NCBI GenBank assembly: GCA_004352715.1
Contig: SCFE01000054.1
Span: forward strand, 929,570-993,569
Direction: 5' to 3'
From: Hofstenia miamia
Lineage: Eukaryota; Xenacoelomorpha; Acoela
Length of the DNA stretch: 64,000 bases
Shown piece by piece: positions 22,961-36,223 of the stretch. The notes below the pieces were generated by a model. The model was not told where the DNA came from, ran no database searches, and was given only the letters and a program-made list of their open reading frames with translations. Numbering within the stretch: position 1 is the stretch's first letter; every line of letters begins with the position of its first letter. The position numbers and the translations under genes were made by a program.

Positions 22961-24354
22961 TGATTTTTCTTTGTGCCATACCACTTTTTCATAGATGTGG
23001 GCGTTGTTTTCAATTTTTGCTTGTATGTCCACTGCCTTTCTTATCATCTTCTCTAGTTTATCATCAACATCACACTTGATTTCAAACTGGGTTCTAATGT
23101 TCTTCAGTATTCTCTTGCAAATATGCAAGAAGAGGTCATATTTCGAATATTTGTTTCCTCTGGAGCTAAGTGTTACTGGTCATTCCACTTGTTGGATATA
23201 TTTCCATATATCATCCATTTTCCTCGTCTTTGTTGAGTTCAATATGATTTGGTACTGGTTTTTGAAACTTACATTTTCTTAATGCTCTGTGAAGTCTACA
23301 ATCAGTAGTTTGTAATTCTGTTTTGTATGAGTGTCCAGCAGCAAGTAATGTTGGGATGCTGCTCCTGTAAGGTATAGTGGGAATCTGGCACTGCTTACTG
23401 ACTCACCCTTCTCTCAGCCATCGTAATTTCAAACATTTGAAGCCCTTCTATGAATGTTGTACTATAACTGTTGACCTTTTCGTTAAATTTTGGCAAAGTT
23501 GCCTTACATGGTATTGTGTCATTGTAAATATTCTCAGGTAAGATAGAACTATTGAAGGTTGGTTTCTTCTGTGCATTAATATTTTTGTTTATCATAAATT
23601 GATCTGTTACTGCTTTCATAATTTCGTCAATGATTTTTCTTTTCTCATATTCTTCACCTTTGTCATCAAAGTCTTTTGACTGTTTTTTGAAGTTGACTGG
23701 TGACACTCATAAGTCCCTTTCCTTTATTTGTTTGATTATTGCTTCATGTGTCCATATTCCCTTTCAGTTTTCCTGTTTGTCCTGCTGCATCATTCTAAGT
23801 TTATTTCTGAGTACTTCTAACTCTTGTTCTTGTGCTTCACAATCTTCTCCTCTGCCCATTTCTGTTAGTCTAAGTTTATCTTTGAGTTGTTCTAGCTCTT
23901 GGGCTTGTATATCATTATCTTGAATTAACTGTCTATTTTTGTTGTCTAGTTGTTGGCATGTTTTCTGCCATTTTTTGTTTAGTTCTTGAAAACATTTGTT
24001 GGACTCTGCCAATTGGTTTGTTAGTACCTTGATATTGTTTTGGAAATCTTTGTTCTGATCTTCCAACCAACTATCCATTTCTATTTTGAGCTCACTTAGT
24101 GCATTTTCACTATGTTGTTCTAGTTCTGCAACTTTTTCTGTTAACAGTTGTATCTTGCTTCTCAATATTGATCCTGTTTCATTATTCTGTCTGAGAATAT
24201 TTAAGATTTCTGTTGAAATTGCCTCTGGGGACATGTGTAGGGTCTCTAGTTCTGTTGTGGATGCGTCAATTTCTGAATGTGATTTTCTTGGGGTGGTGGT
24301 AGTTCTGCTTGTGTCTTGCTTGGTGCTTCCTTTCTTTCCTCTTGTGTTAGTCAT
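22961..24354 (-). pseudogene. copy A gag
   Basis: Starts ATG at 24354 (MTNTRGKKGSTKQDTS). An open frame to 23764 is rich in Glu, Gln, Lys and Leu with heptad-like spacing, so probably coiled coil (about residues 60-196). Capsid-like sequence follows at 23706-23395 (KATLPKFNEKVNSYSTTFIE, LQMFEITMAERR) and continues in shifted frames to about 22990 (NKYSKYDLFLHICK, DKLEKMIRKAVDIQ). Copy B preserves the same order, which supports the joins. Confidence 0.75.
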
Positions 24355-24498
24355 TTTTAATTATGATTAGTAGTGGCTGACTGCATGCTTTGCTGATAGT
24401 TGGTGTTTCCAAAGCAAGTTTTTCCTTGTTGATTATTCAGTGATCTCATGGTTGCATTTTTTACTCTTCTGAATTGTTGATTCATCTCCATTCTTTAA

Positions 24499-24514
24499 CC
24501 TGTCACAGTCGCCA
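24499..24514 (-). other. primer binding site, Arg-tRNA type
   Basis: On minus, TGGCGACTGTGACAGG directly follows the LTR end TGCTACA. It starts with TGG, complementary to the CCA end of a tRNA. The sequence resembles the arginine-tRNA primer site known from the mdg1/412 group of Ty3/Gypsy elements (recalled). Confidence 0.8.
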
Positions 24515-25503
24515 TGTAGCATCTGCTACCAAGCTCTAACTCATGTTGACTAATTCCTTTTGAATGTAACTCTGTGTTAAGTGTGGGTAGGGATGTAGTT
24601 TTACTAACTGCTTTACTCCATTAATACTCTTAGTTAACTTTGGGTAACTATATAGCAATTGAACACTGTTTAGGTATGGACTGAATGTTGCAGTTCTCCT
24701 GTTGACTGATGTTTAGTGAGGCCTCTGGCCAACTCTGATCTCCAAGCCTTTCAACAAGTAGTCATCTTCATTATTGATGGATGTTTCCAGATCTCAGCTC
24801 AATGAAGTAGCTTATGTGTTCCCTATCCTAACTCAGTGCAATCCTCAAGGCTGGATGTAGCTGACTTAAACTCAATTTGTAATGTGTAATTTGTACTTGC
24901 AACCTGGTAATGTCATTAGCTGCTTAATAAATACCTTTATAGCCATTACCAAAAAATACTGGCTTTAAATAGTTTAAATAATTACTTGCAGCTTCCTAAC
25001 TTACATTGATTAGTAATACAGTCTCATTATCAGTCTATTTATAGGTCTCCTACATAGTCTAGTTAATATAAAATATAGTAACCTATGATAGGTTATCCAA
25101 CCATTTCTCTGAGGTTTCATTCTTGCATACATGTTTTTGAAAGAATTGATAGTCAGCTAAATGTAGGAAAACTACTAATTGTATCCCTAACCTAAATGCA
25201 GTCTCATGGCTTGGATCAAGGCCACTCAAATCACTCCTGATGTATGCCCTCACCACTACTAATGCATTTACTGTTTAGCTTGATATGATTTAATAATAAC
25301 AAACCAGGTTAAATCTAAAGATAAGATTTTTGAAGAATTTACTTCAACAGTTCTCCAAATGATTTTTCTCTATTTATAGTTTCAGATCCAAAAGTACCTG
25401 TTTATTTGAATTTTAAATCATCTGCCAAGATGGCTAAAAATAATGGAAGCGATATTGCCCCCTTTGTTTTGCTAAATTGTTTTGACAAGTACTATTTGGT
25501 AAT
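24515..25503 (-). repeat. LTR of copy A (5' LTR of gag-pol, also abuts an X tail)
   Basis: On minus the LTR ends in GGTAGCAGATGCTACA at 24515. It holds the TATA element ACTATAAATAGAG (about 25368-25380) shared with copy B, and a CCATCTTGGCAG block (about 25425) shared with all copies. The left part of U3, including the TGTAGCATC start and polypurine tract, is deleted. At about 25503 it passes straight into the tail of X. Confidence 0.72.
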
Positions 25504-26300
25504 GATATTTTCAGCACAGCTCTTTCTCTGTGGACCAATTCATCAGCTTTTCTTATCATGGTTTCACCTTTTGGGTCACTCCAGCTTGTTGTCACAATAT
25601 CTGACTGCTTTTTCATTTTTAGTATTGCCTCTCTTTCTGTTGTCAATGTACTGTGATAGCACAGAAATTTTGCTTCTTTTATGTTCTCTAATATCAGTGT
25701 GACTTTGCATAACTCATTCATTTTTCTGGAAAATATTTCATAATATTTCTGATACAGATGGATCCCTTTTATTGCTATCACCAGTGTCATCTCCTGGTAT
25801 TTGTGATATCCTTATAGAAGAAGCTTATGTTGTTCCTTACTTCCTCCTCTGTTATTTCATTTGGGTCTATCTCAACCCACTTTGTTATGTTGTAGTAATG
25901 ATACTGTTTTTCCCATAGATTGAGCCAGACCACATTGTTTACTCCTGAAAATAGCATTACTGCCTTTGTTGTTCTCTTGTTGATCTTGTTTCTCAGTTCT
26001 TTTAGCTGCTCATTGATGGGCTTCCTTGTGTATATAGTTGATAGGGAGTTATTGCTCCCTCAACATATAGGCATTCCCTGTTGTCATTGCTGAGTATGAT
26101 TTCTTTTGATCTCTTGTAGTCTTCTCAGTCAATTATTGCTTTACTCATTCTTTTGTGTTGACATATGTCTTATATTTGTGTAAGAATGCTTTTGCTATTT
26201 TCACGTCTTTAGGTATTCTCCATTATGGGAGTATCATTGGGATTGATACCATTTCTGGCGGTGAGTAGATGAAGATTCTTGTTTCAATTTGTCTTTCTAT
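25504..26300 (-). pseudogene. element X protein, C-terminal third (copy A)
   Basis: On minus, homologous to the X frames at 43100-45290 and 46472-48277. Examples are IKGIHLYQKYYEIFSRKMNEL against LKGISLYKKYFGIFSQKMNEL, and the block with SGVNNVVWLNLWEK against SGVNDIVWTDLWEK. It runs from a position equivalent to about two thirds along X to its end beside the LTR. 5' sequence is lost at about 26300. Decayed by stops (for example near 25790). Function unknown. Confidence 0.7.
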
Positions 26301-28702
26301 TTTATTGTAAGTTTGGTTGTGATTATGCAGTTACTTTTGATCAATGATGAAAAACTAAAGCTAAATTTTATCTACATTAAAGTTAATAAAAAAATGAATG
26401 GTAAATTATATTGTTTCCAAAAGATCCTTGTATCACTGATGATAGACGGGGAGAAGTATCATTGTGTAAACTCCAAACTATCAATTACATGTTTAATTAA
26501 TACTAATTATCTTCATATTGCATCTCATGTTACTCAGCTCTCAACTTCACTCTAATGGCTATGACTATGCAAAATCAGAACCTAAAGAACTAAGAGGAAA
26601 TTTCAATGCTGAATGTTTTAGTTAAAACCAAAAAGTATCCCATTGAGAAATGTAATGCTGTCAATTAATCCATTTTCACTCACACTGCATTGTGAAATGC
26701 AATTTGAGTCAGCAACATATTTGTGAGGAAACCACAATGCCCTAAAACAAATTCTAGTCAGTCATTCATATGGCTCAGGTGTATACTATTGCTATATTCA
26801 GTTATATACTATAGGGAATTAACAATTTAAGAAGCATATTGCTGATTTATAATAACTGTTGAAATAACTGCTGTCAAGGATAGTCACCTAGAAATAATTA
26901 TGTGTTAAATGATAGTAGAGGTTTTCTTAATAATTGTACACTATCATTTCTTTAAGCAGTTTTTATTGTGGTTCATCTATGTCACAGATGTGATAAAACC
27001 AGTAAATATATTACTAACTAGTTAAATATGCAAGAGCACTGCAGACTTCAATTTTCAACCAGCACCTTAGATTGTTTATTGCTTTTATTGCTCTTAATAC
27101 ACCCCTAAATTATATTATAAAATCTTGAAAAATGTGAATTTATTGTAAAACAGATGTTTGTTAGTTGTAAATTGGATGTCAATTATTAAGGTATATTTCA
27201 CTATGAATAATTTTGTTTTAGAAAAAGAATGGCTACAGGTTTGTTTTCCATCAAAACTTTACATTTTTATACTAAAATTTAGTTCACATAGGCTCTACAT
27301 TTCTATTAATTGGGTTATAAAATAATATGTAGTAATTGCTAGTGAATTTTTTAAATGTAATTGATAATTTCAAAGCCAAAAATCACAGTGGTATAAACAA
27401 TTTGCTGTGTTAAGCTTAATGTTTGGAAATTAAATGTATGAGGTTTTCAATTGTATATTGCTAACACTGAATTAAATATAGCAACAACTATTATTTATCA
27501 ATGCATTATAAATTAAGACATTAGTGGATTCTGATAAATAATTAGGTGCATTTAGTAAATCAATTTTTTTCTACTTATTTTTAAAAAGATTTGTGTTTGT
27601 TTTAGAACATGTATGTAATGCATATTTCATGTCTCAAAGAATAGTATTTAAAACGTTTGGATATCCCCGCACTTCCTGACTAATTTTACTGAATCATCCC
27701 TTGATTTAGAACCTTATGATTCAATATCTAGTTATATATGTATGAATTAATTGAAAAACACGCATTTTACCAAGATTGAAAATTTAACTTTTGTTATTGT
27801 AAGGAAGTAATGAAAATATGTTGATACAATGCACTTAGTTTTGTGTCAAGTCTTTATGCAGCTAATTAGTAAATTTGTTGTAAGTGCAAACACTTGAAAT
27901 ATTTATAATATAGTAATTTCTACATAATTAACAATTGTGCCAAAATAAATCTAATCTAAATATTTCCTATTTTCAAACTTAATAAGATATGTGAAACATG
28001 CTCCCATGAGTTGGTAATTAACATGAATGTGATCTTAGAATATGTTTGAAAAGTAGTAGCTTAAAACGCATTTCTGAATTTTTTATACTGTTATTTAAAG
28101 TATTCTTAAACAGCTTAGACATAAAATCTTAATTTGAGCAGATCAATTTTAAAAAATTCAAAAATAAACCCAAAATTTTACTACTTTTTAGTCTTAGGTG
28201 TTCTATATTTTTAAAACAATAAAGCCAAAGACAAACTGATGCATTGATTTCCGTCCCTAAACATCATGATTCACGAAATAATGATATCTAAATTCGTGAC
28301 ACCATTGTTATTTTATGTGAAGTTTGTTGCTGGGCTACTTCTGTACAGTGAAATGAGGAGGAAAAAGTATATTACAATTACTTAGCAATAAATATGGAAT
28401 TTGATTCTGTCGGAAATAAGATATCAATATCTTCTACATCAGAATGTGCTTAAAATTTGATTACTAAAATGGCAAATATGTTGTCAACTTTTATGTATCA
28501 AATTGATTTGTCCGCACTTTTGAACAATTTTATCTAAACTTGTTAACAAGAATTGAAAGTTGTTACATGGACACATATATGCAATTATGAATATTTGTAC
28601 TACAACCTTCTTGTACCTGATGCCCATGGAAATAATCACTGTTTCAATGAGAAATCCGATGTGTGTAGAAATATTCAAATTCTTTCTATGCTTAGTGTTC
28701 AA
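26301..28702. other. AT-rich, no gene seen
   Basis: No recognisable coding sequence or inverted ends. Ordinary AT-rich intronic or intergenic DNA. Confidence 0.5.
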
Positions 28703-28710
28703 ATAATGAG

Positions 28711-29520
28711 CAAGCTTAGGAATCATATGCACTTAAAAACCCCAATATATGCAATGCACTTATGCCACTAAAAATGATCACATATGCACTTAAATATGCA
28801 ACTAAAAAAATGCAATTGCAGCAAAAAAATTAACTAAATACTTTGGTTACAAGCCAGAAACAACATTGCATAGAGTGCAGACCAAATTGTTTCCTGCGCC
28901 TCGCAGACAAGAATACTCTCTGGTGTATCACTCAATGAGCTCACGATTTGTTGGTTTTGGCTTCATGGTTGCGTTCTATAATGTACGCCTATAACCTATA
29001 ACGTATTAATCCACAATGGCACATCTGCGGCTGGAGATTTCTAAGAAATTAGCGCCACATGCATGGACTTCTAAATAACATCTGGACGCGAAGCAATTTG
29101 CTAACCGCAAAAACCGGAGACATATTTTGGCCATTGTTTATTTAATTACTCGCATTACGATTCATTTGCATTTGTTGTAATGGTGTACAAATGCTGCGTT
29201 CCACACTGCACTGTAAAGATAATCTGTGTTTACATTTCCTCTAAACAACTATTAATTATATGCATCATCTGAAATTATTTTGGTAAATAGTTTAGATAAA
29301 TATTTGGCCAAAACATGTATTTGCTTATTTTTTGCTTCGCGTCCAGATGTAATTTAGAAGTCCATGTCCACATGTATTCCTATTTCTTAGAAATATGCAA
29401 TTGAATTTTATGAAATTGTAATAATATGCACTTATAATATGCTCTTAAAATATGCCAGTAAATGCTTGTATATGGTATTTAAATATGCCCTTATGCACTT
29501 ATGCATTTATCCTAAGCCTG
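28711..29520 (-). mobile_element. non-autonomous deletion derivative of the hAT element
   Basis: Both ends and subterminal repeats match the element at 10119-12286. The interior is deleted from just inside the left end (after CAGAAACAACAT) to the start of the transposase gene (GTGCAGACCAAATTG). It is 810 bp and flanked by its own perfect 8 bp duplication ATAATGAG (28703-28710 and 29521-29528). The matching sequence is almost identical, so both insertions look recent. Confidence 0.93.
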
Positions 29521-29528
29521 ATAATGAG

Positions 29529-31059
29529 GCAGTCTAATGCCCTTGAGAATAACAATTATCTTGAAATATTTTGTTTTCTGAAAAATAACTGTGTGAGTGC
29601 CGTCTATTCGCGCAGTGCCCAAAGGCAGGGGCGTGCCTGGACAGTGTAGCGTCAGTTCGTGAATTAAAGTCGAACTCAAAATAGGAGTGATTTCTCTATA
29701 TTGTTGTGTTTCAGATTTTATATACCTTCATTACTTCGTGAGTTATAGGTTGTTAAAAATTGTATTTGGATGCCATCACAAATTTGAAAAATAGCAAGTC
29801 GAATTAGGGTTAATGGGATTAACAAGAAAACTGCAAAGCTCAATGTAATTAGAAACGGAAATTTACAATTAGCTTAATGAATAACTAAGTGAACTCTTAT
29901 CAATGTTTATCATCTTCAGCTTATGCATCTAATTTTAACTTAGTAAAACAAAGCGAGCCTGATCGTATTACTTTGATCGTATTACTTCTGTAAAAATATC
30001 AACCAATGGATATCGACATGCTCCTACATCTGTGACAAAACTATTAATGTAATGATATTGACCCTTATAATTCTAGTGTAGCCATATTTGAACTCCTGTT
30101 TTATTTACATTTTCAAGCATTTTAAAATTTGGGCAAAAATTTGTTTTGTGCCTGAAGTGCGGTAAAATCTTAATGATTTTTTAAAAATTTTATAATTTTT
30201 CTCATGCCTTGTGTCGAGAGGAAAAAGTGTTCTAAAAATCCAGAGAGCAGCAATTAACCTAAACTGTTTTGTTTTATGTAGATAGACTAGCAATGTTTAT
30301 AGAGGTGTGCTGTGCACAATATCAGAATAGAGATGGGTATGAGCCAAGCATTTAAACCAAACCCTATCCCGTATAAATTAATGCCAACTCGGCCCATTCT
30401 ATAATCAATTTATGATCTTTGTCAAAAAAATTCCGAAGGTTTTGGTTTGCTAGACCAAAGTTAGATATGTTTGAAAGCTATTGTAAAATCACACTGAAGT
30501 TGGAAAACTAATATAGAATACTAACGGAGTTCATGTATAAATTATTTTTCAACAAAGTTGCTTATAAATTGTGTAACATTAGTGCAGTTGGGTATATTTG
30601 CGTGTACCATATTGTGTAATACTACATTTTTTTGTAATTTCAGACCATTTTTTTCAATGCCCATCCCGGTGCATATTCATCTCACTTATATTAGCAAGAA
30701 CTGATACGAATTTTTTCACTCTAGCTTATAAATGAAATGAAATGAAATATATTTAGATATTTCATTTAGTTACAAAATAGCTGATATTGACCATATAATA
30801 TTGAACATATAACTCAAATTCTAATACTATATGTTCTCAGTGAATATATTAACAAATTATCTTTCAAAATATCCATTATAAATAAACAAAAGCAATACCT
30901 ATAGAAATTGTAAATGTCTTCCTCCTCCTTCTCCTCCAACACGAAGTGATAACGTTTCTGCAAAGAGATCTACAACCCTGTTCATATTGACATTGCATGC
31001 CAAACTTTTTTTGATAGATAATAAGCAAAGCCTACTCAACCTGTCTTCTTTCATTAAAT
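29529..31059. other. no gene seen
   Basis: Mostly AT-rich. A CAGGGGCGTGCCTGG motif near 29626 resembles the end of hAT-type MITEs, but I found no partner end. Confidence 0.45.
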
Positions 31060-32600
31060 TTCATAGACAATTGCAGACACAGTGAAGAGAAGAAAATTCA
31101 CACTCTACCGAAGTGTTTGCCACTGGAATAGTAAGAATTAATTGGAGCAGGCTGGCTAAAGTTGGAAAACCAGAGTTGCCAAAGTGAAAGTAAAACTTCA
31201 GATATGCTTTCTGGCTGTTTTTCCATGCTTCTTCTGACAATGTTTGAATATACCGCAATTTCAGATGACAAGTAGCAATTGCAAACAAAATAGGTGTCTC
31301 TTTAAATCTTCTCTCCATTTCACTTACAACAGAATCCATAATTGGAAAAAAAATGCTATGCTTTAAATCTCTACATTGATCATCTACAGCAGAAAACATT
31401 TGAACATGCTGCCCAAGCAATATGTTAACAAATAATCTTTGAAAACAATCCATAAAAGCGATTTGCAGCATCAACAATAGATGCTGTATTGGAAAATACC
31501 AAGTTTAGTCTATGGGCATAAAAATGCACATATAAGCAATGACTAGACACTTTCTCACGAAGAAGTTTCTGTACTCCTCCCATACTTCCTGACATTACTG
31601 ATGCCCCATCCGCAGTAAAGGAAACACATTCTGATATATCAATGTCAATCCCATTGCACTGTTCTTTCAAGACTGATAGTAGTTGTTGGACTATGCATGT
31701 AGCATAGTTGAAACTTTAAGAGTCTTTCATAAATAGTTGCACTTTGGATATCAATGTATCTTATTATTATTCCAAGATTTTTACCAGCAAAGTCAGTACA
31801 TTCATCCATTATTAAGGCAATTTCTTTGCTCAAGAATAGTTCTAGATATACAAGTAATCAATTAATTTTGTGAATCTGGAGATAATATGTTGAATTTTTA
31901 GGCATTCACTTTAGTTGCATTTCAAATTGTGGAGATTCATACTTTAATAAGTCTAGAAGCTCTTTAAAATTCCCACTATAGTCAGTTTCTTCAGTTTCAT
32001 TATCCCCTCTTAAGCATATGTTCATTATTCCACATCGCACAATTATATCTGCCAAAGATTTTACATATTCTCTGTTTTCTCTAACAGTTTGAACATGGCG
32101 TGAATTTATTTGATCGGAAACAGGTCCTACTTTTTTGTTCTGCTCATATAAATCCCAAGCACTAATATTTTGAAAATGATAATTTGATTCAGAATGCTTT
32201 TTTACTTTCTCAGGTATTTTCCAATTTCGGAAGCTTGTAACTGTAAAGACATTGTCCGAATTTCGCGATTTGCCACCAAATATTCTACATGGGTAACAGT
32301 AGCAAGCATCAGCATTTTGTGAATATTCGAGAAAGTTATATTTTTCAAACAGAGTGGATGTGCATCACCGAGTGTTACTTCCAAATATTGTTTTTGGATA
32401 AACTTTTAATATTCATCATTTAGGTGACTGAGTAGAATCTTGAGCTATATCTTTAGGAATCAAAATTGGCGAAATAGAAATTTCTAAATCTGCATCAGCA
32501 GATGTATGAGCAATTGTATGCCTTGTTGATGTACCTGGGTCACTAGCCTTACTAAACATGGATATAATTGAAAATTGCTTACTCATTGCTTTTCAAACAC
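31060..32600 (-). pseudogene. hAT-superfamily transposase-like pseudogene (ZMYM1/KIAA1586 type)
   Basis: On minus, in order: VTHVEYLVANREIRTMSLQL (near 32300), IALIMDECTDFAGKNLGI (near 31810), FTADGASVMSG followed by YVHFYAHRLNLV (31500-31650), and the C-terminal dimerisation box TIPVANTSVECEFSSL (31060-31130). These blocks typify the vertebrate-like ZMYM1/KIAA1586 branch of hAT transposases. Several frameshifts and stops split them. No inverted ends were found. Unrelated to the hAT element at 10119. Confidence 0.75.
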
Positions 32601-33008
32601 TAAAATATGAGAATATTTTGAAAACTAGGTAATAGATAATTATTCGAAAATACAAATACATGAAATCATCTTGTCATTTCCTAGATCCTTTTTCAAAACA
32701 AGTTTTATCGTTTTGATGTAGAGTGTTAAATATATACATACAAAAAATTCAATGATAAAATTCTATTTGTGTGCTAACTTTAAATAACACTCTAATTATT
32801 CTAGTTTACGTAATTAGTTGGCTCAGCTCAATTTAAACTGCAATGGAAAACATGATTAAATACATGAACTTAAATATAATCATAATCAATATACCTAACT
32901 GTATGCAGCCATTATTAAGGCTGACTAAGAAACTATGTTTCTCATTGGCCTTAAGCATTAGTAAACTAATACTCGTGTCCCACAGCATTTGTCAATCATT
33001 GAGGAGTC

Positions 33009-33255
33009 CAGGGGCGTATGCAAGATTTTCTGACAGGGGGCGGGGACATCATCGTTATTATCAAATACTGGGCGAAGCCACGCGAAAATATTTGAAAATG
33101 TTGAGAAAATATACCCTAAAAAATGCATTTCATGATCCCAGATTTTTAATTTTTCAATTTTTTACAAAATTTTTTTTGATCAATCCAGTTAAAATCTAAT
33201 TTGGAAACCTGACGGGGGGACATTCCTCCATGTCCCTCCCCTGCTTACGCCACTG
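33009..33255. mobile_element. hAT-type MITE
   Basis: Inverted ends CAGGGGCGTATGCAAG and, read inward from the right, CAGTGGCGTAAGCAGGGG. Flanking 8-mers GAGGAGTC and GATGAGCC agree at six of eight positions, as for an aged hAT duplication. No coding capacity. Confidence 0.65.
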
Positions 33256-33279
33256 GATGAGCCCCCTGTGCAATAGCAG

Positions 33280-33890
33280 GTTCATCAACACGTTCAACCT
33301 TTCTTTGGGTCCTTCTGTATCAGAAATGTCCTTCCCACTACCATCCATTCTGGACTCCTGCTCACCACACACTCCTCCAATGCTACTGCTAGTCTCTCAT
33401 GAACACTTGTGAACTTCTTCAGCCAATACCCATGTTCCTCATCTCTGCCTGGCGCCTTCCAGTTCTTCATCTTCTTTAGTCTTTTTCTTACCTACCCTGC
33501 ATCTGTCTCGCACCGCCTTACTTGTACTGATCTTCCCTATTTGCTGCCTAATTTTTGCCACTTTATTCTCAATTCTCCTCTCCCATGCTGGCTTTCTGTA
33601 TCCCTTATCTTCTTTTCGCCTCTTCTTCTTCATTTCCATGCCTACATTCTTCAGCACCTCACATGCCCCTGCATACACAAACTATTTACTTCTGTAACAC
33701 TCCTAGCATCTATCCTCTCCAACACTTTATTGACTTTTGCTGTCTCTAGTGCTAGCTTACTTCTCTTAACTCTTCTTGGAACTGGCAACCTAGTTCTCTC
33801 ACCTATTTCTTCCTTCATCTTTTCCTTGATTACTGCTTCAGTTTCTGCATCTACTGGTTATATTTATTATATAATTGTATTAAACAGGTT
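33280..33890 (-). pseudogene. LINE fragment upstream of RT domain
   Basis: On minus, RRVKRSKLALETAKVN, VLERIDARSVTEVNSL, then YAGACEVLKNVGMEMKKK and WERRIENKVAKIRQQI. This Lys/Arg/Glu-rich segment is like the one preceding the reverse transcriptase in several animal non-LTR elements (recalled). The large plus-strand ORFs over this region are its shadows. No RT core remains. Confidence 0.5.
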
Positions 33891-33899
33891 TTTATGAAA

Positions 33900-34045
33900 G
33901 AATTACATCTTAATAATATTAATAGCCATAAGTGTCATTATAATAATCAGGCAATATGAGATAAATTTGGGCCAGTAGTGCCATTATAACTTTGAATGAA
34001 GTTGGCCATCAGTGGCATTATTATTTCAGAGTGACCATAAGTGCC

Positions 34046-34101
<56 letters not shown>
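33900..34101. repeat. four short repeats and a (TAA)n microsatellite
   Basis: A motif of the form CCATAAGTG(T/C)CATTATAA occurs near 33927, 33972, 34005 and 34023. It runs into a long TAA array at about 34038-34101. Such a repeat-then-microsatellite tail could be the 3' end of a retroelement. Confidence 0.6.
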
Positions 34102-36223
34102 TATAATTATTACTATTAACTCAATAATGTCACTCAATAAGACATATAAAAATGTCCAAGCTAATCCTGATGTTGTAAAGCTCAAAGATGTTATTACTTT
34201 AAGCAGTTAAATCACTGGCAATCTTTTTTTTTAATATTTGTTTTATTTGTTATTTTCTTGTTTGTTTTTATCTTTTTAAGAGCCTTTTGTATTATATTTT
34301 AATTTATATATACTTATAAACATGTGTACATTATATGTACATTAATTTAAATTTTTGAAAATATATGCACTGCAGGATACAATGCAAGTAAATTTGAAAA
34401 AAATCTATAGAAGATCTATTATTATTAAACAGGGAATTTATTAGGTTTTATATTTGTTGATGTTACTAGTAAATTCTTTATTTGCTTAATGTAGCTATTT
34501 TTGAAAAAATATAGCTTATGACCATTATTATTATTATTATTATTATTATTGTTACTATTAATATTTAATTATGAGTATTTTTTTTCTATTTAGAAAAGAA
34601 AGGCTTCAAAGCAAAAAATTTTTTAATGTAAGTATAATTTTAGCTTTATTATTGTTCTAAATAACATTGTTAATAATAGTAAGAGTCAAAGCAAGTTATT
34701 GTTAAAAATAAATAGCAAAACTTCAAAGGAATGCAGTGCAATGTTTTTGTTAGCCATAAATTTTCTATGAAACCTGAATTTTCACAATCATTTCATGAAT
34801 TTGTAGTAGTTTTTTCAAGTTTGATTTCATGATCTACATTATTCCATATTTAAGTTGTTGTCTGATGAATACTACTAGAATATTTATCTAAATGCAAATT
34901 TTTTTGAAAACATTCAATAAATTGAAAATATCATTTTGAAAAAAATATTAAAAGCTGAATTGAATTATGAATTTAAATTTAGTAATAAGGAAACATTATT
35001 TTATTCAACATTTGGATACATTGTAATGCTTTACATGAAATTGAGTGATTTAACAGAAAAATCAAATATGTTAGACAGAAGGATGTGACAATTTGAATTT
35101 AAGCTTGCAATGAGAATTAAGCAACATTGAAAGTGTGATAAAAACTGCATTTATTAATTGTTTGGGATATTTTTGAGATGACAAAGATACCTAACTCCTA
35201 AGATAATTTTGAAGGCAATTCAGAATTGCAAAAAATTTAAACAACTCTAAATTTCAACAGCAAATAGGAAATAGATTAACAATGCTTTAGTGGTACATGA
35301 GCTACATATTATATTTAATGTTTTTGTGAGATTTCTGAATGTTTTAAGCAAGAACATTAAAAATTGTGCTTTCTCAATTAATTATTTCAGATATACTTCA
35401 TTAAGTTTTCAATGTCATTTTGGAGGTCCTTGGATCACTAAAGACATGTACATCAGTTGTTATGAAACTGGAATTATTTATATATTGATAAATTTAACTG
35501 TTTTACCTTTGGTTATGTACTTTGCAAATAGGATGAAACCATTAACTTTAATTTTTTGATGTTGATTTTAATGAATGCCTTTCAATACATCAAGAAGATA
35601 GATAATATTTGTGCATTACTTAGTTACCCCTAATTTGGCAATTATTTTCTTACAATTTTGAATCCTATTATAATTTTAATTTTCAGTACAATGCCTAAAT
35701 CAATTACTCTACAGAATGTGAGTGTTTGTACACTTAATGATGTATTGCTGCATATTTTGGTTCTGCTTAATGTAGAAAATATCCTCTTATCAATTTCAAA
35801 AATATGTTTTATCTAATTTATATTTTCACTGTTAACAAATTTGCAATTTATGTTATAATATAATAAAGTTATATATTTATTAAATAAAGCAAGTCAGTGT
35901 AAGCTATCTAAGGGAATCAAGGCAGGCTGATTTAAAATTTTGTCATATGAGTTGCAATCCAGTTAGTTCACAGAAAAATCAAATACTGCTGAAACAACTG
36001 TATAAATTTCCAAATTGTAATTTTGCCAAACTGTTTATAAAATGTATGCTCATAAATTAATAATAATAATTATTAATTATTTAAATACAAAATTTAAAAT
36101 TTTGTGAAAACTAATACTAAGTTAAAGTTTCAAATTCAATGTTATACCCTCAATAATGAATTAAGTTCTTTGCATTTATATCCAATATAACTATTGCTAG
36201 CTTTAGACTATTGGTGATAATAG
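34102..36223. other. AT-rich, no identified gene
   Basis: Contains an ATT microsatellite near 34527-34550. The plus ORF ending at 35559 has a possible membrane helix (IIYILINLTVLPLVMYF) but no known domain. Confidence 0.4.

Larger units (their letters stand above)
20600..25503 (-). mobile_element. Ty3/Gypsy-type LTR retrotransposon, copy A (truncated)
   Basis: On minus: LTR (about 25503-24515), primer site (24514-24499), gag (24354-22960) and pol (22960-20640) up to the start of RNase H, where it is cut off. No integrase or 3' LTR remains. Same family as copy B at 37177-42031. Confidence 0.85.

Noticed and set aside
33409-33897. 162-residue plus-strand ORF rich in Leu and Ser
   Set aside because: It is the shadow of the minus-strand LINE-like coding sequence with Lys/Glu-rich codons.
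35290-35559. 89-residue ORF with one possible membrane helix
   Set aside because: AT-rich sequence readily gives Leu/Ile/Phe runs; no family motif or gene context.
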